A stretch of DNA of 64,000 nt from DASVTU01 sp036387415 (GTDB taxonomy: Bacteria > Acidobacteriota > Blastocatellia > Pyrinomonadales > Pyrinomonadaceae), in assembly GCA_036387415.1 (NCBI GenBank), contig DASVTU010000018.1, positions 186,001 through 250,000 on the forward strand. The letters run 5' to 3'. A model generated the notes under the pieces. It searched no databases. It was not told where the DNA came from and saw only the letters and a program-made list of their open reading frames with translations. Below, piece after piece: positions 33,749 to 43,023 of the stretch. The position numbers and the translations under genes are program-made. Position 1 is the stretch's first letter, and each line of letters begins with the position of its first letter.

Positions 33749-34717
33749 TTGCTCTGTGTCTTCTGCGGCGCTGACCATCTCGGTGTGGCGTGCGACGAAG
33801 GTTTGCGCCGCATCGTAGCCGCGTGCGCGCAGCAAGTGGACGCGGACGGCGGTTTCGACGAGCGTCGAGAGATTTCTGCCGGGGCTGACGGGAATCAACA
33901 CCTGCGGTACATGGACGCCGAGAATTTCGATGGTGTGCGCGTCGATGCCGAGACGGTCAACCTCCTTTGCGTCTTCCCAACGTTCCAGACGTATGCTGAG
34001 GCCGATGGATTTCGGCCCCGCAATCGCAGAGATGCCAAAGAGGTCGCGTATGTTGAGAATGCCGAGGCCGCGAATCTCCATGTGTTCGCGCAGGAGTTCC
34101 GGCGCGCTGCCCAGCAACTGCTCCGGCCCCGTCCGTCGTACTTCGACAAGGTCGTCCGAGATGAGACGGTGGCCGCGCATAATCAAATCGAGCGCGCATT
34201 CCGATTTGCCGACGCCTGACTTGCCTTCAATCAACACGCCGAGACCATAGAGGTCGAGCAAGACGCCGTGACGCGTCTCACGCGGCGCGAGCGTCTCGGT
34301 CAAGAATTCTGTGACGACGTTGATGGCGATGGAACTAACGAGCGGAGTGCGGAGGAGCGGGAGCGCCGACGCTTCGGCGGCTTCAACGAATTCGTCGGGC
34401 GGCGTCAAACCTTTGGTGACGAGCACACACGAAATTTTTTCAAGTTCAAGATTGTGAATCGCTTCGCGGCGTCGTTCGCCAGACAACTGACCGAGAAACC
34501 AGATTTCGCTCTGACCGACAATCTGCACGCGCCCGCCATGAATGTAATGCGTGAATCCGGCGAGCGCGAGGCCGAGTTTTTGAATACGTGGCGCGTTGAT
34601 GTAACGCGTGTCGCTGCCGTGCGCTCCGGCGAGCACTCGAAGTTCCAGATGCGGCGGGGCATGCGCCAAAAACTCGCTCACCGAAATCGCCGGACGCTCA
34701 TCCGAACTGTTGTTCAT
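33713..34717 (-). CDS. hprK: HPr kinase/phosphorylase
   Basis: Phosphorylates the regulatory serine of HPr and can reverse it. 334 aa. P-loop IEGKSGVGKSECALDL, metal-binding HRLISDD, and the family signature EIRGLGILNIRDLFG are all intact. The last ten residues (NADFGLRNAD) are encoded by repeat J and have no counterpart in the family, so the normal end is probably before them. The gene sits directly between hpf and rapZ. Confidence 0.94.
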   Translation of the reverse strand: MNNSSDERPAISVSEFLAHAPPHLELRVLAGAHGSDTRYINAPRIQKLGLALAGFTHYIHGGRVQIVGQSEIWFLGQLSGERRREAIHNLELEKISCVLVTKGLTPPDEFVEAAEASALPLLRTPLVSSIAINVVTEFLTETLAPRETRHGVLLDLYGLGVLIEGKSGVGKSECALDLIMRGHRLISDDLVEVRRTGPEQLLGSAPELLREHMEIRGLGILNIRDLFGISAIAGPKSIGLSIRLERWEDAKEVDRLGIDAHTIEILGVHVPQVLIPVSPGRNLSTLVETAVRVHLLRARGYDAAQTFVARHTEMVSAAEDTEQTNADFGLRNAD

Positions 34718-34853
34718 AAGTTAGTAGACAGTAACCAGCAGCCAGCAGTCAGTAGAAAAGCTTTCATCTTTTATTCGTTAAGAGTCTAACCTAAGAGGCG
34801 TTTGACTAAAGTTTTTATGCTGGCTACTGTCTACTGTGTACTGGCTACTGCTT
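34718..34853. repeat. Word-repeat hairpin K (CAGTAGC word)
   Basis: Left arm TTAGTAGACAGTAACCAGCA, then GCCAGCAGTCAGTAG; right arm GCTGGCTACTGTCTACTGTG, then TACTGGCTACTGC. The loop of about 55 nt is A/T-rich. The element occupies essentially all bases between the hprK start and the hpf stop. Same word as I. Confidence 0.8.
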
Positions 34854-35420
34854 TCAGGGTTGAATCAGACCGAAATTGCCATCGTTGCGTTTGTAGAGGA
34901 CGCTGATGCGGTTTGTGTCAGCATCACGAAAGACGAGAAACTGGTCATCTTCGCCCGACAGTTGCAGCGCGGCCTCTTCCGCCGTCATCGGTTTGACACG
35001 ATAACGCCGCGCGGGGATGATGCGCCCCGTGTTGTCGCCCGATGCATCGCTGTTGCTTCCGTCGCGTTGGCCGTCGATCGGCACGTCTTCTTGAGGAGCG
35101 AGCGCGGAGAGCGGCGTCGCGCCTTGCTTGCGTTCGATAATCTTCTTTTTGAGCCGGATAGCCTGCTTTTCGATTTTGGCGATGGCGCGCGTGAGCGCCT
35201 GATACATATCGACGTTGGTGTCGGAGGCCGTCAGCGTGTGCTCGCGCCAGTGCACAAGGACTTCGCCGATGTGACGGTTTTTGTTGACCTCGATGATGAC
35301 GTGCGCGCTTGCGCTCGAAGAACCGTCGAAGAGTTCATCGAGTTTGCGGAAATGTTCCTCGACATGCGCGCGGATGGCGGGCGTCACGTCGAGATGACGA
35401 CCAGTGTACTCAACTCTCAT
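34854..35420 (-). CDS. hpf: Ribosome hibernation promoting factor, long form
   Basis: 188 aa from the ATG at 35418-35420, which has AGGGG 8 nt upstream; an upstream ATG adds 16 unlikely residues. The N-terminal domain (VEYTGRHLDVTPAIRAHVEE, then HIGEVLVHWREHTL) binds the 30S decoding region. The C-terminal domain (KPMTAEEAALQLSGEDDQFL, then VLYKRNDGNFGLIQP) makes 100S dimers in long-form HPF. It is part of the conserved rpoN neighbourhood. Confidence 0.93.
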   Translation of the reverse strand: MRVEYTGRHLDVTPAIRAHVEEHFRKLDELFDGSSSASAHVIIEVNKNRHIGEVLVHWREHTLTASDTNVDMYQALTRAIAKIEKQAIRLKKKIIERKQGATPLSALAPQEDVPIDGQRDGSNSDASGDNTGRIIPARRYRVKPMTAEEAALQLSGEDDQFLVFRDADTNRISVLYKRNDGNFGLIQP

Positions 35421-35575
35421 CAGTGCATCCCCTTTCGCCGGTGTCACGAAGACGCGTCGGGGCTTCAACGCTCGCCCGACCGCACCGACTCCCTTGTCAT
35501 GTTTGAATTACAAAACTTCTGACGCGGCGCAGAACGCGCATGCTCCGTGGTGCGGCGAAACAACGCCGCGACGCA

Positions 35576-37177
35576 CTAGACCACCGCACGCCGCTCACGC
35601 GAGCCGGGAATCTGCATTTGGTCGCGGTACTTCGCAACGGTGCGGCGCGACAACTTCATGCCATCCTTGGCTAAAATCTTGACCACCTGATCATCCGTGA
35701 TGGGATTGTGCGGGTCTTCATCCTCAATCAATTTTTTAATCTGCAACTTGATGATGCGCGTCGAAACTTCTTCGCCGTCTTCGTTCGTCATGCCTTCGGT
35801 GAAGAAGCGCCGGAGTTCGATAACGCCCTGCGGCGTGTGCGCGTATTTGCGATTGACGACGCGCGACACGGTTGAAAGATGCATTCCCGTCTCTTCGGCC
35901 ACGTCCTTGAGCATCATCGGACGAATGTACTGCACGCCCTTGTCGAGAAACTCTCGCTGACGATTAACGATGCATTCCACGACGCGCAGGATGGTCTGAC
36001 GACGGTGTTCGATGTTACGCAGCAAATCAACCGCCGAGCGCACCTTCTCCTTGATGAAGTCACGCGTCTCCTTCGATGTGTCGGGGCGTCCGAGCATCTG
36101 TTGGTAGCTGTGGCTGATGCGGAGGCGCGGGCTACCGTCGTCCGCGAAATAAATCTCGTAGTGGTCGTCAACCTTTTCGATGATAACTTCGGGCGCAATC
36201 AAAATCGGCTCGTCCGAAGAATAACGACGCCCCGGATACGGGTCGAGTTGACGGATGTGCGTGAGTTCTTCGAGCAGGGCTTCGACCGTGACACCGAGTT
36301 GTTTGGCGAGATTGGGCAACTTGTGCTGCTGTAAATCGACGAGCGAGCATTCGCGTATGAGTTGAGCCGCGAGGCGGTCGCTCTTGCCACAGACTTCGAG
36401 TTGGACGAGCAGACACTCGCGCGCATCACGCGCGCCGCAGCCGATGGGGTCGAGTCGCAAGACCATCTGCCGCGCTCGCTCTACGTCTTCAGGCGACCAA
36501 TTACTCAAGGCCGCAATCTCTTCGTTGGTCGCATTGAGACGCCCGTCGCTGTCAAGATTGCCGATGACCGACTCGCAAATTTCCACCAGCGATTCGTCAA
36601 CGTGGCTCATGTGCAACTGCCACGATAGATGCTCCGAGAGCGAAGGGGCACGCGTTAGAAACTGCTCGAACGTAGGCCCGTCTTCCTTGTACTCATATTC
36701 CTGCGTCTTATAGCCGGGGTCGAGATAGTCTTGAAACTCGCGTCCGAAATCTATCTCCTCGAAAGCGTCGCGCGACGGCTCAGCTGCGTCGAAATCTTCG
36801 TCCCCGGCTGCGCCCTCAACCGTCGATGGCGCATCCACGCCCGTCGCTTCAAACTCTCCCGCGCCCACATCCGCCGATGCCGCGTCGCCCGCGCCATTGG
36901 CTGACGCCGCGCCGTTCGTCGAATCGGCGACGCCTTCAAACAACGCAGCGTCGATATCGCCCACCGTGCCGCTCGAAAGTTGGTCGAGAATCTCTTTCTC
37001 TATCTCGCGTTTCTCTTCCTGCGACTGAACTTCTTCGAGAATCGGGTTTTCGAGTAGCTGTTGCTGGATGAGGTCGCCTAGCTCTAGTGAAGTCATTTGC
37101 AGCATCTCAATGCGCTGGCGCAGTTGCGGCGTCAGGACGAGACGTTGCGAAAGATTGGTGGTGAGCTTAACGGACAT
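35576..37177 (-). CDS. rpoN: RNA polymerase sigma-54 factor
   Basis: 533 aa. The N-terminal region I (LSQRLVLTPQLRQRIEMLQM) contacts activators, an acidic spacer follows (about 65-140), and the C-terminal part has the core-binding and helix-turn-helix regions. It ends with the RpoN box SRRTVAKYRDQMQIPGS that reads the -24 element. It needs NtrC-type activators such as the one at 13510. Located between lptB and hpf, as in Proteobacteria. Confidence 0.96.
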   Translation of the reverse strand: MSVKLTTNLSQRLVLTPQLRQRIEMLQMTSLELGDLIQQQLLENPILEEVQSQEEKREIEKEILDQLSSGTVGDIDAALFEGVADSTNGAASANGAGDAASADVGAGEFEATGVDAPSTVEGAAGDEDFDAAEPSRDAFEEIDFGREFQDYLDPGYKTQEYEYKEDGPTFEQFLTRAPSLSEHLSWQLHMSHVDESLVEICESVIGNLDSDGRLNATNEEIAALSNWSPEDVERARQMVLRLDPIGCGARDARECLLVQLEVCGKSDRLAAQLIRECSLVDLQQHKLPNLAKQLGVTVEALLEELTHIRQLDPYPGRRYSSDEPILIAPEVIIEKVDDHYEIYFADDGSPRLRISHSYQQMLGRPDTSKETRDFIKEKVRSAVDLLRNIEHRRQTILRVVECIVNRQREFLDKGVQYIRPMMLKDVAEETGMHLSTVSRVVNRKYAHTPQGVIELRRFFTEGMTNEDGEEVSTRIIKLQIKKLIEDEDPHNPITDDQVVKILAKDGMKLSRRTVAKYRDQMQIPGSRERRAVV

Positions 37178-37303
37178 ACCTTTGCTTGGTTCTACCGCGA
37201 ATCAAATTGTCAGTTTTTTATCTTAAACGATTGTCGCCGTTTCTTTCCGGCGCGGGAGAATTATAACCGATTCCGCCTGCGTGTGCAGCGTCCTCGAAGA
37301 AAT

Positions 37304-38092
37304 TTACATGCGGAATTTTTCGCCGAGATAGAGACGGCGAACTTCGGGGTCTTCCGTCAGTTCGAGCGGCGCGCCCGCACGGAAGATGCGACCCTCGGCC
37401 ATGATGTAGGCGCGGTCTGTGACGCCCAGTGTTTCGCGCACGTTGTGGTCGGTAATCAAAATTCCGATGCCGCGCCCGCGCAGATAGAGAATCATCTCCT
37501 GAATGTCGTCAACCGCCTTCGGGTCGATTCCGGCGAAAGGCTCGTCGAGCAAAATGTATTGCGGTTCGGTGGCGAGCGCACGCGCAATCTCTGTCCGACG
37601 CCGCTCGCCGCCCGACAAGGCATCGCCGCGCGTCTGCCGCACATGCGCGATGCCAAACTCCTCCAACAATTCTTCGAGACGCTTGAAGCGTTCACGCCGA
37701 CGCAAACCCATCGTTTCGAGCACGGCGAGAACATTTTCCGCCACCGTCATCTTACGAAAGACGGACGGCTCCTGCGGCAAATAGCCGACGCCGAGACGCG
37801 CACGCAAATACATCGGCAACTTCGTTATCTCTTTTTCGCCAAGAAAAATGCGCCCGCCATCAGGCTGCTCAAGACCGATGAGCATGTAGAAGGTGGTCGT
37901 CTTGCCCGCGCCGTTTGCGCCTAGCAGACCGACCACTTCGCCCTGCTCGACGTGGAGACTAACGCCGTCAACCACGCGCCGCCTGCCATACGACTTCACC
38001 AACTCGACGCCGACCAACGCCGCCTGCGACGGCACGCGCTCTACATCCGCACGCCGTTCCTCCAATGCTTCTCTCGTCGCCGTCTCAATCAT
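37304..38092 (-). CDS. lptB: LPS export ABC transporter ATPase
   Basis: 262 aa. Walker A GANGAGKTTT, signature ALSGGERRRTEIARAL, Walker B YILLDEPFAGIDP, and the LptB-specific GYLPQEPSVFRKMTVAENV are seen. The protein powers extraction of LPS from the inner membrane with LptFG. A 26-residue acidic N-terminal extension precedes the ABC domain. Its neighbour is the lptC-lptA fusion. LptF and LptG are not in the window. Confidence 0.95.
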   Translation of the reverse strand: MIETATREALEERRADVERVPSQAALVGVELVKSYGRRRVVDGVSLHVEQGEVVGLLGANGAGKTTTFYMLIGLEQPDGGRIFLGEKEITKLPMYLRARLGVGYLPQEPSVFRKMTVAENVLAVLETMGLRRRERFKRLEELLEEFGIAHVRQTRGDALSGGERRRTEIARALATEPQYILLDEPFAGIDPKAVDDIQEMILYLRGRGIGILITDHNVRETLGVTDRAYIMAEGRIFRAGAPLELTEDPEVRRLYLGEKFRM

Positions 38093-38099
38093 TTCTCAG

Positions 38100-38216
38100 A
38101 TGGTAAATGGTAAATCGTAAATGGTGAATAGAAAAAACGAAGGCTTTCGCGGCTGATGGTTTATCTTTCAAGTCTCAAGACACTCGACCACCATTCACGA
38201 TTTACCATTTACTGTT
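38100..38216. repeat. Word-repeat hairpin L (GGTAAAT word)
   Basis: Left arm ATGGTAAATGGTAAATCGTA then AATGGTGAATAG; right arm CCACCATTCACGATTTACCA then TTTACTG. The TAA stop of the lptC-lptA gene (38209-38211) is inside. Loop about 55 nt. Same word as D and M. Confidence 0.8.
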
Positions 38217-40635
38217 TTTTGACCTTGTGCGTCGAGCGCACGCGTCCAGACGATTGATTGCTTTCGCCGCCGTCGGAGACGACGCGGTTTTCGCGCAGAT
38301 AAATCGTCAGACGACGGCTCTCGCTGCTTCCCTGCTCCACATCGACGACGCGCGCGGGCGCACCCTTGAGCACCACCGATTCATCCGCCGTAGTGTACTG
38401 CGCCCAGTCGCCCGTGCCGCGTTTGCCGGGTTGCGTGATGACTACGTTGCGTTGCGCGATGGTTCGCTCGGCCTCGTAGGTCTCCTTCTGCAAGTAAACG
38501 TCGGCCACCTCGCTCGTAATGCGTTCCGTGCCCTGCTTGATGTCCACGTTGCCTTCGTAATGGAGCAAGCGTTCGTTGTCGGAGAAGAACATGCGATGCG
38601 ACGTGGCGAAGGCGGGGACGACCACGCGGCTGCCGTTCGGCTCTTTGCGACGCGCCTGATAGAGCGCGCTCTCGACGTTGCCTTCGCCCTCCATGCGTCG
38701 CGTCTCACGACGCAACGTGATGCGGTCGGCCTTGACGAAGTTGTCGTCCTGCCATGCACGCGCGTTGCCCGTGTAGATACCGAGTCCCGATTCATGACGA
38801 ATCTCTGCCGTGTCTCCGGCGATGAAGACGGGGCTTTTAACTTTCGAGAAAGGCGTCGCGCCGCCCGTCTGTTCCTGGCTGTAATAGGTCGTCGTGGTTT
38901 TGCCGCGACCGTAAGAGATTTGACTGCGCGAATCGGAATCAATCTCGTTAGCCTTCATGCGTGCACGACCATCCCACACGACGGGTTCGCCGCGACGCAG
39001 GCGCACCACCTCATCAGCCGACGTGTAGACGGCTGTCGCCGCCTGCGCGTTGCGGTCGCGTTCGTTGAATTTCACGTCGCCCTGCGCCTCGACCTTCTCA
39101 AACTGCTTCTCCGCGCCCGTGAAAGTCGCCGTCATATTATGCGACGTGAGCGTGCGTTCGCGCTCCGTGAAACGCGCATCGCTCTGCGCGTCGATGCGCT
39201 CGACGGCCTGCGTCTCGCGCGCAAACGCGGCGACCATTTTCTGCGACGTGAGCGTGCGCGTCCCGCGCGCCGGATTAGGTAGCACGGGGTCAATGACGGC
39301 CTTTGCGCCGCCCGTCGCGGTAAAGAGTTTGGCGTGATTACCGCTCTCGTAGAAGTCGCCGTCGAAGCGTGGGGCGGTGAGCGTCTTGCGGTCAGCGGCG
39401 GGCGTCTGGTGCAGAGGCTCAACGAAGAGTTCGGCGTTTCCGGCGGCTTCGGCGCGTTCGAGGTCGCGTCCCGTCGCACGCCAGAAGAGTTTCACTTCAT
39501 CGGCGGTCAGACGTTTGTTCGACGCGGCGGGGTCTGCGGCCTTCGACTTCGGCGCCGCGAGCACGACGACGGGGCGACCGCCCGCGCGTATCTCACGCAG
39601 GAGACTGCGCTCGCCCTGCGCCATGAAACTGACGTTTACTTCGCCCGCCGAGTTGAGTTGCATCTCGGAATCGGCGTCGAGGGTTTTGGCGCGGACGTTG
39701 GTGCGCGCGTCGGCGCGTTCGAGTTGTTGGTCTTTATCGAAAAAGAAATCCATGTCGGCGGAGAAGATTTCCGCCGCGCGTCCCTCGTCCATCGAACGCA
39801 GATATGAATTGCCACGCGCGTCGAGTTTCTGAATCTTTTTCTGTTCGTTGAGCGTGGCGGCGAGCGTGTCGGCGCTCATCACGTCGGCATCCTGGACGGC
39901 GGTTGCGCCGCCCGTGAACGAGAGATGATGCGTCGCCTGATCGAAGTTGGCCTGTGCGGACTTAACGGTCACGGGACGATTGCGCGGATTGAGTTTGACG
40001 GTCTGCGTTTCGCCATTCGACTTGGCGTTTGGCTCGACGGTGATTTCGACGTTGCCGCGCATTTCGAGTCGTTTGTTTTTGGCATCGACGGTGGCGGCGT
40101 CCGCCCGCCCGCGCACGTTCTCGCGCTCGAAAACAATCGGCGTGGTGGCTTCGCCCGATTCGGTATTGACGCTGTAGTTGAGCGTTTCGGTCTTGGCCTT
40201 GAGATGGTCGCGCGTTTCGATGTTGACATCGCCGTTGAAGGAGATGAGCGAGTTGTCTTCGTTGGTGATGGTGCGCTGCGACGTGATTTTGTCTGGATGG
40301 TCGCCAACGTCCGGGTAGACTTCAAGATGGACGTTCTCTAGTTCGTGATGCCCGTCGGAGAATCTCACCTCGCGCGAGGCACGCAGGAGAATGTGAAGAC
40401 GGTCGCCCTTCGTCACACGGCGTTCGTAGTTTTCAATGACTCCGACAACTTCCGTCGATAACTGCGCCGCCTCGCCGCGCAAGCGAAACGGCTTGTTGTT
40501 GCGATGTCGATAATAAGAGACGCCGACGAACACGATGCCCGCCACCAGCACCGCCATCGCCAGCACGCGCCCGACGACTGGCAACTGCGTCCGCCAGCCA
40601 ATCATCGTCGCTCTTTTGCGTCTCACTTCTTGCAT
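38209..40635 (-). CDS. LptC-LptA fusion, LPS bridge protein
   Basis: 808 aa. One N-terminal transmembrane helix (VLAMAVLVAGIVFVGVSYY), an LptC-type domain (GEAAQLSTEVVGVIENYERR, then ENVHLEVYPDVGDH), then repeated OstA/LptA beta-jellyroll units to the end (TADEVKLFWRATGRDLERAE, EKQFEKVEAQGDVKFNERDR, LLHYEGNVDIKQGTERITSE). LptC and LptA are separate proteins in E. coli; here they are one polypeptide long enough to cross much of the periplasm. An ATG ten codons in (40605) is an alternative start. Confidence 0.85.
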   Translation of the reverse strand: MQEVRRKRATMIGWRTQLPVVGRVLAMAVLVAGIVFVGVSYYRHRNNKPFRLRGEAAQLSTEVVGVIENYERRVTKGDRLHILLRASREVRFSDGHHELENVHLEVYPDVGDHPDKITSQRTITNEDNSLISFNGDVNIETRDHLKAKTETLNYSVNTESGEATTPIVFERENVRGRADAATVDAKNKRLEMRGNVEITVEPNAKSNGETQTVKLNPRNRPVTVKSAQANFDQATHHLSFTGGATAVQDADVMSADTLAATLNEQKKIQKLDARGNSYLRSMDEGRAAEIFSADMDFFFDKDQQLERADARTNVRAKTLDADSEMQLNSAGEVNVSFMAQGERSLLREIRAGGRPVVVLAAPKSKAADPAASNKRLTADEVKLFWRATGRDLERAEAAGNAELFVEPLHQTPAADRKTLTAPRFDGDFYESGNHAKLFTATGGAKAVIDPVLPNPARGTRTLTSQKMVAAFARETQAVERIDAQSDARFTERERTLTSHNMTATFTGAEKQFEKVEAQGDVKFNERDRNAQAATAVYTSADEVVRLRRGEPVVWDGRARMKANEIDSDSRSQISYGRGKTTTTYYSQEQTGGATPFSKVKSPVFIAGDTAEIRHESGLGIYTGNARAWQDDNFVKADRITLRRETRRMEGEGNVESALYQARRKEPNGSRVVVPAFATSHRMFFSDNERLLHYEGNVDIKQGTERITSEVADVYLQKETYEAERTIAQRNVVITQPGKRGTGDWAQYTTADESVVLKGAPARVVDVEQGSSESRRLTIYLRENRVVSDGGESNQSSGRVRSTHKVKKQ

Positions 40636-40640
40636 TGCTT

Positions 40641-40717
40641 GGTAAATGGTAAATGGTCAATGGTGAATAGTGAAAGACAGGTTTTATCTATTCACCATTG
40701 ACCATTTACCATTTACG
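40641..40717. repeat. Word-repeat hairpin M (GGTAAAT word)
   Basis: Left arm GGTAAATGGTAAATGGTCAA then TGGTGAATAG; right arm CTATTCACCATTGACCATTT then ACCATTTAC. The arms pair perfectly over about 29 bp with a loop of about 17 nt. The TAA stop of recJ is inside the right arm. This is the cleanest member of the family. Confidence 0.9.
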
Positions 40718-42470
40718 CGCTTTTCAAGTCTTCCACGACCAACTGCAAACGTTTTTCGTCGCGCCAGTTGTTTATTTCGAGCGCATAGGCCAGTTCGATG
40801 CGCTGTCCGGCCTGTGGCGTTGCTGTGCAGGCTTCGGTGCCGCCCCACCAGATGGCTTCGTGGACGCGACCATCCGCGCCCGCCACGCCTATTTTCAGAT
40901 GTCGCTCTTTAATCACGCGCGCTTCGCCGACAACGCGCAAGTCGCGCGTCACAAACACGGGGCGCGGCCAGCCCGCGCCGAAGGGTTCGAGCACGCAGAG
41001 CGCGTCGCAGAGTTCGACGTTGAGCGCATCGGACGCAAGTTCCGCGTCGATGTGGAGCGAGGGCGCGACCTCTCCGGCAGGTGAACCGAGGATCACTTGC
41101 TCGTTCAGACGGCGACGGAGTTCAGCGATATTTTCGCGACGGATGACGAGTCCGGCGGCGTGTGCGTGGCCGCCGAAGCTCTCGAATAGTTCGGCGCAAG
41201 CGGTCATGGCGTCGAGCAGATGAAAATCCTCTGTGCTGCGCGCAGAGCCGTGTCCGGTGCCGTCTGCGTCAACCGAAATGACGATGGACGGGCGATGGAG
41301 AAGTTCGACGCATTTGGACGCGGCGAGACCGATGACACCCCTGTGCCAGCCGTCGCCCGCAATCACCGCGACGCGTTCGTTCGCGCAGTCGCCGTTTAGT
41401 TCAAACTCGGCGAGCGCGCGTTCGGTGATGATGCGTTGGACGCTTTGACGTTCGCGGTTGCGCGCGTCGAGATGCTGTGCGAGCCGACGCGCCTCGTCGT
41501 GGTCGGTCGTCTCGAACAGTTCGACGACGGCGCGCGCCGCATCCATCCTACCTGCCGCGTTGATGCGCGGGCCGATGCGGAAACCCAAATCCGATGCGCG
41601 CATCCCGTCGCCGTCGCCCAAGCCCGACACCTCCATCAGCGCACGCAAGCCTGGATTGGTCGCGTTCTTCAAATCGGACAAACCGAGCGCGACGATGGCG
41701 CGATTTTCGCCGACGAGTTGCGCCATGTCGGCGACCGTGCCGATGGCGACGACCTTCAAAAAGCCCTTGACCTGTGATTCGCGCCCGCGCGCACGAAACA
41801 GTGAATGTGCGAGTTTGAAAGCGACGCCGACGCCCGCAAGATTCTTGTCGGGATAGGTGCAGCCGCGTTGGTTCGGATTGAGCACGGCGAAGGCGGGCGG
41901 CGCACCTTCATCTTCGTCGGGCAAGTGGTGGTCGGTCACAATCACGTCGAGGCCGTTTGTGCGCGCCCATTCGAGCGGCTCATGCGCGCGGATGCCGCAA
42001 TCGACGCTGATGACGAGACGGTATCCGTCGGCGTGCGCGCGTTCCAAAACATCCTGACGAATGCCGTAGCCTTCGGTGAAACGATGCGGGACGTGAAAGC
42101 CCGTCTCTGCGCCGAGGAGTTGCAACGCGCGACGTAGCACGACGGTGCCGGTCGTGCCGTCAACATCGTAGTCGCCATAGATGAGAATCCGCTCGCCCGT
42201 ATCAATCGCCGCGAGCACACGCTCTGTCGCCTCGCGCATGCCGAGCATCAGGGCGGGGTCGTGGAGTTGCTGAAGCGTCGGACGCAGAAGCGCGAGTGCG
42301 GCGTCTTCCGTCTCGTAGCCGCGCGCAATGAGTAGACCCGCGACGACGGGTGCGACACCGAGCGTCGCGGCGAGCGCGCGTGCGCGTCGGTCGTCGTAGC
42401 CGCGCACAATCCAGTTCACGACCGAATTGTCAGGTGAGGCTGTCTGCTGGCGGGCTGTCTTGATGCTCAC
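40713..42470 (-). CDS. recJ: Single-stranded-DNA-specific exonuclease RecJ
   Basis: 5'-3' ssDNA exonuclease of recombination and mismatch repair, DHH superfamily. 585 aa from a GTG at 42468-42470 that overlaps the PilZ gene stop (GTGA); another GTG at 42482 adds four residues. Motifs: LIYGDYDVDGTTGTVVL, VIVTDHHLP, and GGHAHAAGLVI (DHHA1). The C-terminal OB-like domain is present. The stop lies in repeat M. Confidence 0.95.
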   Translation of the reverse strand: MSIKTARQQTASPDNSVVNWIVRGYDDRRARALAATLGVAPVVAGLLIARGYETEDAALALLRPTLQQLHDPALMLGMREATERVLAAIDTGERILIYGDYDVDGTTGTVVLRRALQLLGAETGFHVPHRFTEGYGIRQDVLERAHADGYRLVISVDCGIRAHEPLEWARTNGLDVIVTDHHLPDEDEGAPPAFAVLNPNQRGCTYPDKNLAGVGVAFKLAHSLFRARGRESQVKGFLKVVAIGTVADMAQLVGENRAIVALGLSDLKNATNPGLRALMEVSGLGDGDGMRASDLGFRIGPRINAAGRMDAARAVVELFETTDHDEARRLAQHLDARNRERQSVQRIITERALAEFELNGDCANERVAVIAGDGWHRGVIGLAASKCVELLHRPSIVISVDADGTGHGSARSTEDFHLLDAMTACAELFESFGGHAHAAGLVIRRENIAELRRRLNEQVILGSPAGEVAPSLHIDAELASDALNVELCDALCVLEPFGAGWPRPVFVTRDLRVVGEARVIKERHLKIGVAGADGRVHEAIWWGGTEACTATPQAGQRIELAYALEINNWRDEKRLQLVVEDLKSA

Positions 42471-42793
42471 TCGGCGAACCACCCGTTCTGGTCAAGCAGT
42501 TTGACGCCGATGCGCTGTCGTCCGTCGGTCTCGTCCACCCAAACGCCGTTGACTTCGGCGTCGAGCGAACGACCGAAAGGAGGCGTCAGGCGCACTACCG
42601 CGCCAACGTCCAACGGCGCATCGGTGACGAGCGTTGCGCCGCCGCGACTGACGCGCACGGCTTCGGCGTTGACACGAAAAGCTTCGTCGCTCGCGTTGCG
42701 TCCTTCAAGTTCGACCGAAAAATTGACGGGCACGCGCGGGCTGCGCGGGCGTTGGGAAGGGGGAACAATTTCACTTTTAACTTCGTCGCTCAT
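42467..42793 (-). CDS. PilZ-domain protein
   Basis: 108 aa from the ATG at 42791-42793. It consists of a single PilZ domain starting RSPRVPVNFSVELEG, with the downstream SRGGATLVTD motif. PilZ domains bind cyclic di-GMP through RxxxR and D/NxSxxG motifs. Here the first motif is only partly present (RPRSPR) and the second reads VSRGG in place of D/NxSxxG, so binding is uncertain. It is coupled to recJ by a 4-nt overlap. Confidence 0.8.
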   Translation of the reverse strand: MSDEVKSEIVPPSQRPRSPRVPVNFSVELEGRNASDEAFRVNAEAVRVSRGGATLVTDAPLDVGAVVRLTPPFGRSLDAEVNGVWVDETDGRQRIGVKLLDQNGWFAE

Positions 42794-42917
42794 CTCAGCT
42801 TTTTCGCCCTCTCTACTTTCCAAAAATCTTTCAACTTGCAGGGGAGGAAGGGCGACACCAAGTGTACCCGAATTCCCACACCCACGGCGAGGAATAAACG
42901 AAAGGATGAGGGAAAAG

Positions 42918-43003
42918 GATTGATTCATTGCTTCATTTACTCGATGGTTCATTGATGGAAGAACGCAATGAGTCAATGAGCCGATGAGACAATGAACCGA
43001 TTT
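42918..43003. repeat. Word-repeat hairpin N (TTGATTCATT/CAATGAG word)
   Basis: Left arm TTGATTCATTGCTTCATTTA then GATGGTTCATTG; right arm CAATGAGTCAATGAGCCGAT then GAGACAATGAACCG. Lies between uppP and the PilZ gene on the minus strand. Same word as C. Confidence 0.7.
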
Positions 43004-43023
43004 CTTCTCGTTCGTCCCTTCGC

